This document shows positions 24,890 to 34,345 of a stretch of DNA of 64,000 nt, in pieces (within the stretch, counting starts at the first letter, position 1; the number at the start of each line of letters is the position of its first letter). Both the position numbers and the translations under genes were made by a program. The DNA is from Marinimicrobium hydrolyticum (lineage in GTDB: Bacteria > Pseudomonadota > Gammaproteobacteria > Pseudomonadales > Cellvibrionaceae). The notes under the pieces are model-generated. The model was given only the letters and a program-made list of their open reading frames with translations. It ran no database searches and was not told where the DNA came from. The stretch spans positions 248,001-312,000 of the forward strand of contig NZ_JAVDDU010000004.1 in the NCBI RefSeq assembly GCF_030848505.1. Reading direction: 5' to 3'.

Positions 24890-25696
24890 CTAAAAAATGA
24901 TCCAGCTCACCGCCAGACCACCACTGACGTTGTGTTCGGTTTCCACCAAAGGACTATCGCGAAATTTTGTGCCCTGTAGATTGTTGTAGCGGGCAAACAA
25001 ACCGTACCAGAAGCTGCCCTTGCGCCGGCTGACGATGACCTGAGAATTGAGTCCGCTGTAGCCGCTGCGGGCGCGATACGCCGGGCGTTCGGGCAGAGCG
25101 TGTTCGGTTGGAACACTGTAATAGTAGCTGTGGAAATCACCTGAGCCAAAAGCCGGGCCGGCGCGCAGGCTCCAATCCCACTGCAGCCAAGTGGTTCGGT
25201 ACATCAGGTGTGGTTCCAGCATCCAACCCACATGCTCCGGGGAGCGACGCCCAAAGGCAATAATGGCGCGCACGGGCAAGTGCAGCAATAATCCGCGCCG
25301 CAGGTCTTCTCCGGTAAGGTTCACATCCAGGGCCGGACCCAGCTCCACGGTGGAGTCCAGCGGGCGCATGCCTTCACGCAATTCATTCTTATGGCTGTCC
25401 GGGGTCAAGGTCGCCAGAACGCTGAGAGTTAACTCCATCTCGTCCGTAGCCCAGAATTCCCCTCGCACCCCCTCGTCATCTGAACGCAAAAAGCGGCCCC
25501 GGTAAACCAAGTAAGGAACCGGTGATACATAGGCCCGGTAGGTTTCCGAACCACGGTAATCCGGCCCCGCCACAGTGCCTATGCCGATGCCAGCGGACCA
25601 GGTCTGGTCCGGGGGGAGATCAATTCGGTCGGCCAGGGAGCCGTGGCTGGTAAAGGCCAGCAGGCTTGCGGCGAGCCAGCAACTCAAGTTCTTCAT
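24890..25696 (-). CDS. MipA/OmpV family outer membrane protein
   Basis: 268 residues with a signal peptide (about 1-22, ending in SLADR). The start of the mature part, WSAGIGIGTVAGPDYRGSE, is typical of MipA/OmpV, followed by alternating amphipathic strands and a C-terminal strand ending SWIIF with terminal Phe, as for outer-membrane barrels. Family members act as scaffolds for peptidoglycan enzymes or as porin-like proteins. It shares a 182-nt divergent promoter region with the DUF432 gene. Confidence 0.88.
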   Translation of the reverse strand: MKNLSCWLAASLLAFTSHGSLADRIDLPPDQTWSAGIGIGTVAGPDYRGSETYRAYVSPVPYLVYRGRFLRSDDEGVRGEFWATDEMELTLSVLATLTPDSHKNELREGMRPLDSTVELGPALDVNLTGEDLRRGLLLHLPVRAIIAFGRRSPEHVGWMLEPHLMYRTTWLQWDWSLRAGPAFGSGDFHSYYYSVPTEHALPERPAYRARSGYSGLNSQVIVSRRKGSFWYGLFARYNNLQGTKFRDSPLVETEHNVSGGLAVSWIIF

Positions 25697-25878
25697 CAGT
25701 CGGTCCCATCAATAGGTACAGTCATCCATCAAGGTCAATCCGCGTCTGCGGACTTGCCGACGAAAGCCTACCATACGCCAGCGTTCAATGCCTTCCCGTG
25801 CCGTTTGTACGGTTAGCGGTTATTGACAGTCTTTTGGCAAAACTCCAGACTCTGAGCACACTCCGGAGCCTGGAACTT

Positions 25879-26682
25879 ATGAATCAAGTTGAGATTGAAG
25901 CGAGCGTGAAACTGCACCCCTGGTGGGAGTCTGTTAGTTTGAATATCGGCCAATCCTGGCACTACGCCGTGGGGCCACTCTCACTCTACCTGCAACGCAT
26001 GGAAAGCCAATGGCTATTGGCCTGGGAACAGGCAGACGAGGCAGAAACACAATCCCGGTTAATCAGTGAAGAAACCGATGGAATCCCCGAAGCATTAACA
26101 CCCACTCGTTATATATTTGGCCAATCCCCCGCCAGTTTTTGCTTGACGCCACTGTTGCTTGATCGAGCCATAGTGGTAAAAACCGCACACCCGGTCAAAG
26201 TGCCCCCAGGCGAAAACGTCACCTTCTATATCGGCTCGCCGGTGGCGATAAACATACACTTGGAGCAATCGCCCGCCGCGTTGATGGAGATTCCCACTCT
26301 GCGCTTATCGGATACCTGGTTCGGTCCCACCACTCAGGTGGGTGAGTTGTGCTACGCCGCCAAAACCCAGGCGCGCAACAGCCGCAGCGAAGTACCGCTC
26401 AGACCCCACCGGGCCGTCACCCCCGTAACCATTAGCAACCAATCAGAGGAATTGCTGGCCATTGATAAGTTGAGCATTCCCGTGCCTCACTTAGCCGTGT
26501 ACGGCCAAAGCAATGGCACCCTGTGGACCAGCCCAGTGTCACTAAAACATACCCACGGCGATCAACTCGCGATACTCGAAGTGGGCGCCAGTCCCGCTGG
26601 AGCGGAAATACTGTCACCTGCACGCGAACCTTTACAAAAAGGTGGTTTAGTGCGGGCCTTCACCAGCATATTTACTGACTAG
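25879..26682 (+). CDS. DUF432 domain protein
   Basis: 267 residues from the ATG at 25879; a longer frame reaches back over the MipA gene and is unlikely. The protein is soluble and beta-rich, without signal peptide, and contains VKVPPGENVTFYIGSPVAINI around residues 110-130 and LLAIDKLSIPVPHLAVYG near 192-209, both typical of DUF432. The function is unknown. It ends 11 nt before an MscS channel gene, and a DUF432-MscS pairing suggests that it modulates the channel. Confidence 0.8.
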   Translation: MNQVEIEASVKLHPWWESVSLNIGQSWHYAVGPLSLYLQRMESQWLLAWEQADEAETQSRLISEETDGIPEALTPTRYIFGQSPASFCLTPLLLDRAIVVKTAHPVKVPPGENVTFYIGSPVAINIHLEQSPAALMEIPTLRLSDTWFGPTTQVGELCYAAKTQARNSRSEVPLRPHRAVTPVTISNQSEELLAIDKLSIPVPHLAVYGQSNGTLWTSPVSLKHTHGDQLAILEVGASPAGAEILSPAREPLQKGGLVRAFTSIFTD

Positions 26683-26693
26683 GACGAGCCTTA

Positions 26694-27533
26694 ATGGATA
26701 CAGCAGTGGCAATAAGTGAATACGAACCCCTGATCCACCTGATACAAGCCGCGATGCTGGTGCTTGCGGGTTTTGTGGTGGCCAGTGTGGTGGCGCGAGC
26801 CTCTTACAAAATCATGATCAAGCACCTCAGTGCGCATCACAGCTCACTGTTCAAGCGGTTGTTGTACTGGTTGATCTTAGCCTTGTTCCTAGCCTCCGCC
26901 TTGCATCAAATGGGGTTCAGCCTGGGCGTACTCCTTGGGGCCGCGGGTGTACTTTCCGTCGCCATTGGCTTTGCCTCCCAGACGTCAGCCTCCAACCTGA
27001 TCAGCGGTTTGTTTTTGGTGGGCGAGAAACCGTTCCAGTTGGGCGACTTTATCAAAGTGGGTGAAACCATTGGCGAGGTGTTATCCATTGATTTGTTGTC
27101 GGTAAAGTTGCGCACGTTTGACAATCTTTATGTGCGCATTCCCAACGAGAGTTTGATCAAGACAGAAGTAACGAATCTGACTCGGTTTCCCATTCGCCGG
27201 TTTGATATGCAGGTGGGTGTCGCCTATCGGGAGAATATTGCCCGGGTGCGCGAAGTGTTGATGAAGGTTGCCGACGAGAACCCGCTCAGCCTGGACGAAC
27301 CCGCACCGCTGTTTTTCTTCACCGGGTTTGGTGATTCTTCCCTCAACATCCAGTTTTCAGTCTGGGCCAAACGGGAGAACTTTCGCGATTTGCGCAACAG
27401 CTTGCACGAGGGCGTTAAGAACGCTTTCGATGAGGCAGGTATTGAAATTCCCTTTCCCCATCGCACTTTGTATACCGGTAGCGCAACGACGCCTTTCCCG
27501 GTTCAGGTGGTGTCTGCGCCAGAAAAGGAGTAG
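26694..27533 (+). CDS. Small-conductance mechanosensitive channel (MscS family)
   Basis: 279 residues with three membrane segments (about 15-38, 58-78, 82-108). The pore-lining TM3 has the Gly/Ala pattern LGVLLGAAGVLSVAIGFASQ, followed by the beta domain with PFQLGDFIKVG and VRIPNESLI, and the C-terminal alpha/beta domain. This is a minimal MscS that opens on membrane tension to release solutes from the inner membrane. It is second in a run of four plus-strand genes, 41 nt before the ATP-grasp gene. Confidence 0.93.
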   Translation: MDTAVAISEYEPLIHLIQAAMLVLAGFVVASVVARASYKIMIKHLSAHHSSLFKRLLYWLILALFLASALHQMGFSLGVLLGAAGVLSVAIGFASQTSASNLISGLFLVGEKPFQLGDFIKVGETIGEVLSIDLLSVKLRTFDNLYVRIPNESLIKTEVTNLTRFPIRRFDMQVGVAYRENIARVREVLMKVADENPLSLDEPAPLFFFTGFGDSSLNIQFSVWAKRENFRDLRNSLHEGVKNAFDEAGIEIPFPHRTLYTGSATTPFPVQVVSAPEKE

Positions 27534-27574
27534 CGTAGTCATGGTGTTAACGTAAAAAATTGGAGAATTGGAAG

Positions 27575-28816
27575 ATGACAAAGCAAGAAGCGAACAATTT
27601 TAACCCCGAGAAAGGCTATGTCGCGCTGTTGGGATGGAGCCTTAATGCTATCGAAGCGGCGGATAAATTTGATCGGCGCTATGTCGTCGTAGCGCCCGAC
27701 TGGGCCGAAGACTATTGCAAAGAGCATTCCATTCCCTACCTGCCCTGGAATTTCGAGCGTTTAAATGACCGCTCCATGGAGATCGCGCAAACGTTGAAAG
27801 ACATGAAAGTGGACGTTGCCATCCCTTTGTTTGAGGAAACCGTAGAGTGGGCCGGAGCGATCAACTCTGTACTCATGGACAATCCGCGCCTGTTTGGTCA
27901 AGCCATGCTGCTTAGAGACAAAGCCTTGATGAAGCGCCGAGCGCAACTGGGTGGCATCCGTGTCGGCATTTTTGAGGAAGCGCACGACAAAGAAGATGTG
28001 GTCCGCTTCCTCAAGCGCGTCAACCAAACTTTGCTCAAGCTCGACGGCGACCCCAATGACCCGATTCACCTCAAGGCCTTCGATAAGGCGGGTTGTTTGG
28101 GTCACAGAGTGATTCGCACCCCCGATGAAGTGGATACCATCCCCGACGAAGAATTTCCGGTGTTGATGGAATCCCATTTGGACGGCTGGGAATTTGCGGT
28201 TGAGGCCTGGGTCCATAATGGCAAGATCCGCTTCTTGAACATTTCTGAATACGTCACGCTAGGCTATTCCGTGTTTGTGCCAGCCACACCGGAGCTGGAG
28301 AAATATCGACCCGAAATTGTGAAGCAAATTGAAAAGCTGATTAAAACCTTCGATATCGAATTTGGCTTTGTTCATCCCGAGTACTTCGTCACCAGTGACG
28401 GAGAAATGTACTTTGGTGAAGTGGCGTACCGGCCACCGGGCTTTAAAGTGTTCGAGCTGCTGGAAAGAGCCTATGGCTTTAACGGCTATCAAGGCTTGAT
28501 TTTGTCCTTTGACCCGAAAACCACTGAAGAAGAAATTACCGCCTTCTTCCCGACAGAGCTGAAAGATGCCAAAGGGGTAGCAGGTTGTTTTGGCGTTTAC
28601 CCGCGTCGCCGGGTGGTCAGCAAGCTGGAAATTCCCGAGGAGACCGAAGACCACGAGTATTTCGAGTCTCACGAGCTGACTCCGCCGTTGGAAGAAACGG
28701 TCACTAAACGTACGGCTTTCGGCACCCATTGGGGCTTAATTTACTTCTTTGGCAAAGATCCACACGTCATGCGCGATTTACTGAAGCACCAGGAAGAACT
28801 GGATTTCTATGTATAA
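27575..28816 (+). CDS. ATP-grasp ligase of unknown substrate
   Basis: 413 residues from the ATG at 27575, which has GGAG nine bases upstream; a TTG at 27560 is weaker. An N-terminal pre-ATP-grasp part begins YVALLGWSLNAIEAADKF. The ATP-binding region has a Lys in HLKAFDKAGCLG and the metal-binding Glu residues in LNISEYVTLG and MYFGEVAYRPPGF, the last corresponding to the E-x-N-x-R-x-x-G motif with Tyr for Asn. ATP-grasp enzymes join a carboxylate to an amine, thiol or other nucleophile through an acylphosphate. The acceptor is unknown. It is followed 29 nt later by a large protein with a possible Cys-His-Asn triad. Confidence 0.85.
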   Translation: MTKQEANNFNPEKGYVALLGWSLNAIEAADKFDRRYVVVAPDWAEDYCKEHSIPYLPWNFERLNDRSMEIAQTLKDMKVDVAIPLFEETVEWAGAINSVLMDNPRLFGQAMLLRDKALMKRRAQLGGIRVGIFEEAHDKEDVVRFLKRVNQTLLKLDGDPNDPIHLKAFDKAGCLGHRVIRTPDEVDTIPDEEFPVLMESHLDGWEFAVEAWVHNGKIRFLNISEYVTLGYSVFVPATPELEKYRPEIVKQIEKLIKTFDIEFGFVHPEYFVTSDGEMYFGEVAYRPPGFKVFELLERAYGFNGYQGLILSFDPKTTEEEITAFFPTELKDAKGVAGCFGVYPRRRVVSKLEIPEETEDHEYFESHELTPPLEETVTKRTAFGTHWGLIYFFGKDPHVMRDLLKHQEELDFYV

Positions 28817-28845
28817 TCCGCCACACCGAGGTTTAAGGAGGTTGT

Positions 28846-30864
28846 GTGGGGTCCCAAGAAGTAGACAATTCAATCGACACCGATAAGCTGGATAGCCTGT
28901 GCGAGAAGCTGGATGATGCCATTAGGGTGTTGGCTGAAGCACGGGAGTTTGCCAAGCCCGGCAAAATGCGACGTGTGTTTGATACCTGCCGCCGCCTGCT
29001 GCAACAGCCTGGCGGCTGTGCTCGAGTGGAAGCTCGGGCGCAAAACTTGGAAGAAGCTGGGATGTTTTTGGGCTCGGACTGGGCCCATCCCCAAATTCTC
29101 ATTCCTTCGCTGAGCACCTTTTCCCTGAAAAGTGCCGACCCCGATACTGTGGTGGTGGAAGCGATCAGTGAATTGCGGTTACTGGCTATCGCCTTGGGGG
29201 ATTACATTCACCCCAATATGTCGGCCGAGCAAGCTCACCACTACCTGACGCAAGTGCTGGCCATTAATCTCGAGCTGTTGTTCAGCACCCCGAGCGAAGC
29301 AGAGCGGGAGCAGCAGGGCAAACTGGCGCTGGTGACCCGGGCACTGTTCCGCCATCTGGCCGAGCGCATCGGTTATGAGCATGTGATCGATCAGCTCATC
29401 GAAGAGATTTGGCGCATATTACGCCAGCGCCCGATTCAGGTGGACAGCGTTAAGCAGATGATCACCCAGATCGCCATCTGTCAGAACAATCCAGAGATCG
29501 ACCTGGGCAGCAGCGGCCAAGGGGCGGACCGTTTAATCAGCAGTTTGTACGGCACCACCCAAGCCTGCCGTGAGGATCCCGGCGTCGCCGTCTATGTAGA
29601 GCGGCTTGAAAGTATGGACACTGGGGCGCTGCAGTACGAAGCCACCGGCTTTGCACGCGCCATGCACGATACCGGCCTGGTGTCGCCCTACCATGCCGTT
29701 CTGCTGCGCTTTTTGCTGGAGCACGGAGACCACTTGCTATCGGAAGCCATGGGGTTGTCCGCCACTGGGCGGGACTGCCTACTGTGTTATGGCGAGCTGG
29801 TTCGGGCTCTGATTGAAGAGGCCATTCACCCGGAGACTGCCCAGGGCATTTATGGCCTGGCCTTGCTTTTGGAGCGGGGGCTGCTTTATCAGCCACCAGC
29901 CGCGCCCGCCCTCTGGCGTCAGTTGGCTCTGCCGCTTTCGAGCTATTCAGAACAACGGCTGGCGCTAACTTTCGGCCCGTCCCCCAGTCCGCGCGCCTGG
30001 TTGATGCAGGGTGTTCTATGCGTGCTGGGACAGCCGCTGGGTGTGGGCCAGGGCAATAACCCGACTTGCCAGTCCGCGCGAGCGATGTCCATGTGGGCCT
30101 ACAACGACCCGGACTATCTATTGCAAATGGTGGCTTGGGCGGCGCGGGATGACGAAATCATCATCCACTTTGAAGGTCAGCCAGTTTCTTCCCGGGACAG
30201 TGCGCCAGGGCTGGCCACGGAAATGCCTTTGGATTTGGACCCGGTCTCACTGCTAGTGGTACCGCATCTGGACCGGATTTACGCCGAGATGGGACGACGC
30301 TGCGAGGGCCGGGAGGGCGACCCGCACCGGTGGATCAATCCGGAATTCCACGGCTGGTGGTCCGGCCGGGGCTTTCGGATTAACGTGGATGTGGACTCCG
30401 GCAAGTTGCATGACCTGGATAACTTTCTGCGGCATTTTTATGCCAGTTATCACCCCTATTACAACGGCAATCAGCCGCTGATTCATCCTCAGCCTGCGGG
30501 CATAGCGGTCACTGACAGTGCGGCGCGATTTGTGGGCTGGCATGCCATAACCTTGTTGCGTGTGGCGCTGGATCCGAAGGACGTGATGCGGGTTTACTTC
30601 TTCAACCCCAATAATGACAGTGGTCAAAATTGGGGCGACGGCGTGGAGGTAAGCACCGCAGGCAAGGGCGAACGATTCGGTGAAGCGTCTCTGCCGTTCG
30701 AGCAGTTTGCTTCACGGGTGTACATTTTTCACTACGACCCGCTGGAGAGAGGCGAACTGGCGCTGATTTCCGACGACGAACTGCAACAGGTAAAAGACTA
30801 CGTCTATCGCAGTTGGGGGGCGGATCGCCTGCCCGATGAGCGATTACAGGCGCAAGAGTACTAA
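28846..30864 (+). CDS. Large protein with possible papain-like Cys-His-Asn triad, function unknown
   Basis: 672 residues starting with GTG, with AAGGAGG 4 nt upstream. Residues 1-390 are mostly helical and match no family I know. The C-terminal region (about 395-640) carries GQGNNPTCQSARAMSMW (Gln402, Cys408), VGWHAITLLRVAL (His566) and VYFFNPNND (Asn587). The order Gln-Cys-His-Asn with these spacings fits a papain- or C39-like cysteine enzyme. I see no signal peptide or membrane segment. Immediate coupling to an ATP-grasp ligase recalls ligase/amidase pairs such as glutathionylspermidine synthetase/amidase. The function is a proposal only. Confidence 0.75.
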   Translation: MGSQEVDNSIDTDKLDSLCEKLDDAIRVLAEAREFAKPGKMRRVFDTCRRLLQQPGGCARVEARAQNLEEAGMFLGSDWAHPQILIPSLSTFSLKSADPDTVVVEAISELRLLAIALGDYIHPNMSAEQAHHYLTQVLAINLELLFSTPSEAEREQQGKLALVTRALFRHLAERIGYEHVIDQLIEEIWRILRQRPIQVDSVKQMITQIAICQNNPEIDLGSSGQGADRLISSLYGTTQACREDPGVAVYVERLESMDTGALQYEATGFARAMHDTGLVSPYHAVLLRFLLEHGDHLLSEAMGLSATGRDCLLCYGELVRALIEEAIHPETAQGIYGLALLLERGLLYQPPAAPALWRQLALPLSSYSEQRLALTFGPSPSPRAWLMQGVLCVLGQPLGVGQGNNPTCQSARAMSMWAYNDPDYLLQMVAWAARDDEIIIHFEGQPVSSRDSAPGLATEMPLDLDPVSLLVVPHLDRIYAEMGRRCEGREGDPHRWINPEFHGWWSGRGFRINVDVDSGKLHDLDNFLRHFYASYHPYYNGNQPLIHPQPAGIAVTDSAARFVGWHAITLLRVALDPKDVMRVYFFNPNNDSGQNWGDGVEVSTAGKGERFGEASLPFEQFASRVYIFHYDPLERGELALISDDELQQVKDYVYRSWGADRLPDERLQAQEY

Positions 30865-30904
30865 CGGCCATGAGCGTGTCTGCGGCGAAGGTAAAACTTG
30901 GCCG

Positions 30905-31654
30905 CTATTTTTGCGCACAGATAAAGAATTCCCGGTTGCCATCGCCGCCGGTAATGGGGCTGGGGAAATAGTCACGCACGCTCAGGCCCACAGTCTCGCA
31001 GCAACGGCGCAAAGTCTGCTCGACGTCCCGATACAGGCTTTCATCCCGCACTATGCCACCTTTGCCGATACCTTCTTTACCCACTTCAAACTGAGGTTTC
31101 ACTAAACTCACCAAAAAGCCGCCGGGCTTCAGCATCCTGCACAGGCCGGGCAGTATGAGCGTTTGCGAAATAAACGACACATCCATCACCACCAAATCAA
31201 AACCACCTGTCGTATGTTGCAACAAATCCTCTGGTAGTTCACGAGCGTTAATGCCTTCAAAACAGACAACGTTAGGATGTGCGCGCAGACTGTCGACCAG
31301 TTGGCCGTGTCCCACGTCTACCCCAACCACCTGACGCGCTCCCGTCTGCACCAGGCAATCCGTGAAGCCTCCGGTGGATTGACCCACATCCAGCACCGTC
31401 CAACCGTTGGGATCAATGCCAGTATGTGACAGCGCCCCCGCCAGCTTAATGCCACCGCGAGAGACATAGGGTTCTTTTGCGCCAGGCGCGATTTTCAGGG
31501 GCTGACCTGCTGGAAGCTTTTGGCTGGCCTTTGTAGCCTGACGCCACTCCAACCCCTCTTGCCAGAGTACCGCGCCCGCGTCGATCAACCGTTGCGCCTG
31601 ACTGCGGCTCGCCGCCAAACCACTCTCTACTAACAGAACATCCAAGCGCTTCAC
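30905..31654 (-). CDS. tlyA: TlyA family rRNA (cytidine-2'-O)-methyltransferase
   Basis: 249 residues. The N-terminal S4 RNA-binding domain (about 1-62) begins MKRLDVLLVESGLAASRSQA. The FtsJ-like methyltransferase domain follows, with SAM-binding VLDVGQSTGGFTDCLVQ near residues 88-104 and the catalytic Lys/Asp pattern including DLVVMDVSFIS. The family methylates 16S and 23S rRNA cytidines. Some members were long annotated as hemolysins. Its start overlaps the stop of the YdjM-like gene by 4 nt. Confidence 0.93.
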   Translation of the reverse strand: MKRLDVLLVESGLAASRSQAQRLIDAGAVLWQEGLEWRQATKASQKLPAGQPLKIAPGAKEPYVSRGGIKLAGALSHTGIDPNGWTVLDVGQSTGGFTDCLVQTGARQVVGVDVGHGQLVDSLRAHPNVVCFEGINARELPEDLLQHTTGGFDLVVMDVSFISQTLILPGLCRMLKPGGFLVSLVKPQFEVGKEGIGKGGIVRDESLYRDVEQTLRRCCETVGLSVRDYFPSPITGGDGNREFFICAQK

Positions 31655-32670
31655 GGCTCACTCCCCGTTTGAATCCACGGCGGTTCCGACGGCTCGCCCT
31701 GAAGCCGCCGCCCTATCCACTGCAATCCGGCACGAACCGGCGGCCGACCCCACTCCTGGCGATACGGCACGGGCTCCACACCTTCTGGCCCCTTTTCCGC
31801 CACCACAAAATTAAAGGTGTAGTAGGGCTCTTGGCCCATGCGCAGATCCGTAATCAGGATCTCCCGATCCCGTTGCTGCATTTTGAAGTAACCTTTGGTG
31901 AACCAGGCCATACGAGCGACGCCCCAATCGTCTTCAAGCCGCTCGTACAGGTCCATGCCGCGCGGGTAGGCTCGAAACTCCACAGGCCGACCCCGATCCG
32001 CCAGTGCGTAAAAACCTTCCAGGTATTCATCGGGCGTGATCACCAGTACCCGCCATAGCAAAGTGTTAAAAGCGGTCGGCGTCACTAAGCGTTGTTCCAC
32101 TATCCAACCCTGATCGCGTAACGACTCATCCACTACCGATTGAACGTGCAGTTGTGCGGCAAAACTCCAGGCCAAATACCCACTGCTTAGCGCCAGACCC
32201 ACGCTGTTCCACACCAGGCTGTGTCGTTTCAGAGTGATAACAATCCCCAACAACAGGGGCAAGGTGTACAGAGGATCAATGATAAAAATGCTGCCAAGGC
32301 CCACCGGATAATCGCTAAACGGGCGCCACAACTGAGTACCGTATACTGTGAACGCATCCAGCAACGGGTGGGTGACTAGCGCCAGCCAAACCGCGAACAG
32401 CCAACGGCGATAGCGCCGGGGCCTATCCAACACACGCGCCGCCAACCAAGCCAGAAGAGGTGCCACCAGAGTGAGATAAAAGAACGCGTGGCTGAAGCCG
32501 CGATGGTAAGTGACATCGCTGATGGGATCGCCGTAGTCGATAACGACATCCAAATCCGGTAGTGTCCCGCACAGGGCACCCACCAACGCCGACTTCCACA
32601 AGGGCGTGTGGCGCCCCATCACCGCCATACCGACGGCAGAACCCAAAGCGATTTGTGTGACCGAATCCAT
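31651..32670 (-). CDS. YdjM-family membrane-bound metal-dependent hydrolase
   Basis: 339 residues beginning MDSVTQIALGSAVGMAVMG. The conserved metal-site signature is LCGTLPDLDVVI and the following YHRGFSHAFFYL, typical of the YdjM/DUF457 family. Four to five membrane segments lie in the first 190 residues. The C-terminal 150 residues are soluble and resemble the LexA-regulated subfamily. The physiological substrate is unknown. It is upstream of tlyA in a two-gene operon. Confidence 0.88.
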   Translation of the reverse strand: MDSVTQIALGSAVGMAVMGRHTPLWKSALVGALCGTLPDLDVVIDYGDPISDVTYHRGFSHAFFYLTLVAPLLAWLAARVLDRPRRYRRWLFAVWLALVTHPLLDAFTVYGTQLWRPFSDYPVGLGSIFIIDPLYTLPLLLGIVITLKRHSLVWNSVGLALSSGYLAWSFAAQLHVQSVVDESLRDQGWIVEQRLVTPTAFNTLLWRVLVITPDEYLEGFYALADRGRPVEFRAYPRGMDLYERLEDDWGVARMAWFTKGYFKMQQRDREILITDLRMGQEPYYTFNFVVAEKGPEGVEPVPYRQEWGRPPVRAGLQWIGRRLQGEPSEPPWIQTGSEP

Positions 32671-32855
32671 AGGTGAGCGGCGCTCGACAAAAAAGAAGGC
32701 TACACCTTAAAGGCTGGCCTAGCGCAAAGAAAGCATTTTTCGGCGCCTTCCCGCGGATTGCTCCGATGAAAACTAAACCTTAGCGATTCTGGCTACTCAA
32801 ATGGCCTGACACCGTGGACACGCCCTGTATTCAGCGACCAGCCAGGAGGCCTATC

Positions 32856-34184
32856 ATGGATTCGCGAACAAAATTTCTGCTACTTGTTCTACTTAGCGCG
32901 CTCGGCCTGGGTGCCGGACAACTCGCCGCCAAGGACCGAGAGCCCCAACCCGTCGAATGGTGGGAGCCCGTTACGGTGGCCACCGGTAACGCCATGGTCG
33001 GTCCTTGGGAGATGAACGACTCGGAGTTTCACTATCTGGACGATGCCACGCCCGCACTGACGGACGACGGGGACGCCGTTCTGGTGTGGGTCGATAACCA
33101 AGCCCAGGATGTATTTCTGCAATACTACGATGACCAGGATCAACCCCGCTTTGGTGAGCCGGTAAACGTCTCCGGCAGCCCGGATATTTTCTCCTGGTTG
33201 CCCCGGATTCAAGTGGCGGATTCGGGCCACATTTATGTGCTTTGGCAGGAAATTGTTTTTTCAGGCGGCTCTCATGGCGGGGAGATATTTTTCGCCCGCT
33301 CCACCGACGGCGGCGAAAACTTTAGCGAACCGCTGAACCTGTCCCAAACCACCCAAGGCGCAGGCAAAGGCCGCCTAACGGAGGAGCAATGGGACAACGG
33401 TAGCCTGGACTTTGTATTGAGCCCCGAGGGAGACATTTACGTGGCTTGGACCGAGTACGAGGGTGAACTCTACGTGCGGCGCTCCACCGATGATGGCGAG
33501 AGTTTTAACGCTGCCGTCCAGGTTGTGGCCGACCACGACCGACCCGCCCGAGCTCCCGCTCTGGCCGTTGGAACAAAAGGCACGATTTATTTAGCGTGGA
33601 CCGAGGGAGAAGACCCTCAGGCCAACATCCAATGGGCCTACTCGACAGACGGTGGTGATAGCTTCGACCTTCAAGGGCCCGTACACACAACCGATGGTCA
33701 CGACGATACCCCAAGTCTGGCACGAGACGAAGTGGGCGGGGCACACTTGGTGTACGCCCACAGCTCCATCGGGCCCAATGATCAGGCCCAAGTGTTCCAT
33801 GCCCACCTTTTTCACGATGGACAGCCCGCCTCTGAACCCACGCAGGTCAGTCAGCCAACCACCGGGACGGAGAGCGCCCGCGCGCCCACCATCGACGTGG
33901 ACGGGGAAGGCCAGTTGTATCTGATCTGGGAGCATCACCCACACCCCGGCTCACGCGCCCAAGGACTGGGCTTCGCCTTTTCCGCCGACGGCGGCAAGAG
34001 CTTTACTGAGCCAGAACTGATTCCCGGCAGCGACGACCCTCCCAGCGTAAACGGCAGCCTGCAGGGCCAAATGGGACACAAGCTGGCGGTCAACAGTGCG
34101 GGTGGCCTGGCGGTCGCCAACAGCCATTTTCGCTTAGCGCAGGAAAGCCGAGTGGTGATGATTCGTGGGACAATGACACAGTAG
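32856..34184 (+). CDS. Secreted BNR/Asp-box repeat protein (sialidase-like propeller)
   Basis: 442 residues from the ATG at 32856, with AGGAGG six bases upstream; an earlier in-frame ATG lacks a ribosome site. A signal peptide (about 1-25) ends near QLAAKD. At least four Asp-boxes are visible: STDGGENF, STDDGESF, STDGGDSF and SADGGKSF, spaced as in a six-bladed propeller. The Arg triad of true sialidases is not evident, so a binding or other hydrolase role is as likely as sialidase. It stands alone between divergent neighbours. Confidence 0.85.
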   Translation: MDSRTKFLLLVLLSALGLGAGQLAAKDREPQPVEWWEPVTVATGNAMVGPWEMNDSEFHYLDDATPALTDDGDAVLVWVDNQAQDVFLQYYDDQDQPRFGEPVNVSGSPDIFSWLPRIQVADSGHIYVLWQEIVFSGGSHGGEIFFARSTDGGENFSEPLNLSQTTQGAGKGRLTEEQWDNGSLDFVLSPEGDIYVAWTEYEGELYVRRSTDDGESFNAAVQVVADHDRPARAPALAVGTKGTIYLAWTEGEDPQANIQWAYSTDGGDSFDLQGPVHTTDGHDDTPSLARDEVGGAHLVYAHSSIGPNDQAQVFHAHLFHDGQPASEPTQVSQPTTGTESARAPTIDVDGEGQLYLIWEHHPHPGSRAQGLGFAFSADGGKSFTEPELIPGSDDPPSVNGSLQGQMGHKLAVNSAGGLAVANSHFRLAQESRVVMIRGTMTQ

Positions 34185-34345
34185 ACTTAAAATCTAGGCG
34201 GGCTTACTCAAGCCGCCGGAATGAATTTCGAATACGGTGCTTGTACACTTTCGTTCGTCAAACTTCGCTCGCTTAGTTTCCGCAGAATACGATGGAGATA
34301 AGCGGTTTTTTCCGTAGTTAAGCGCCGTTTAATAGTGTGTTACTT

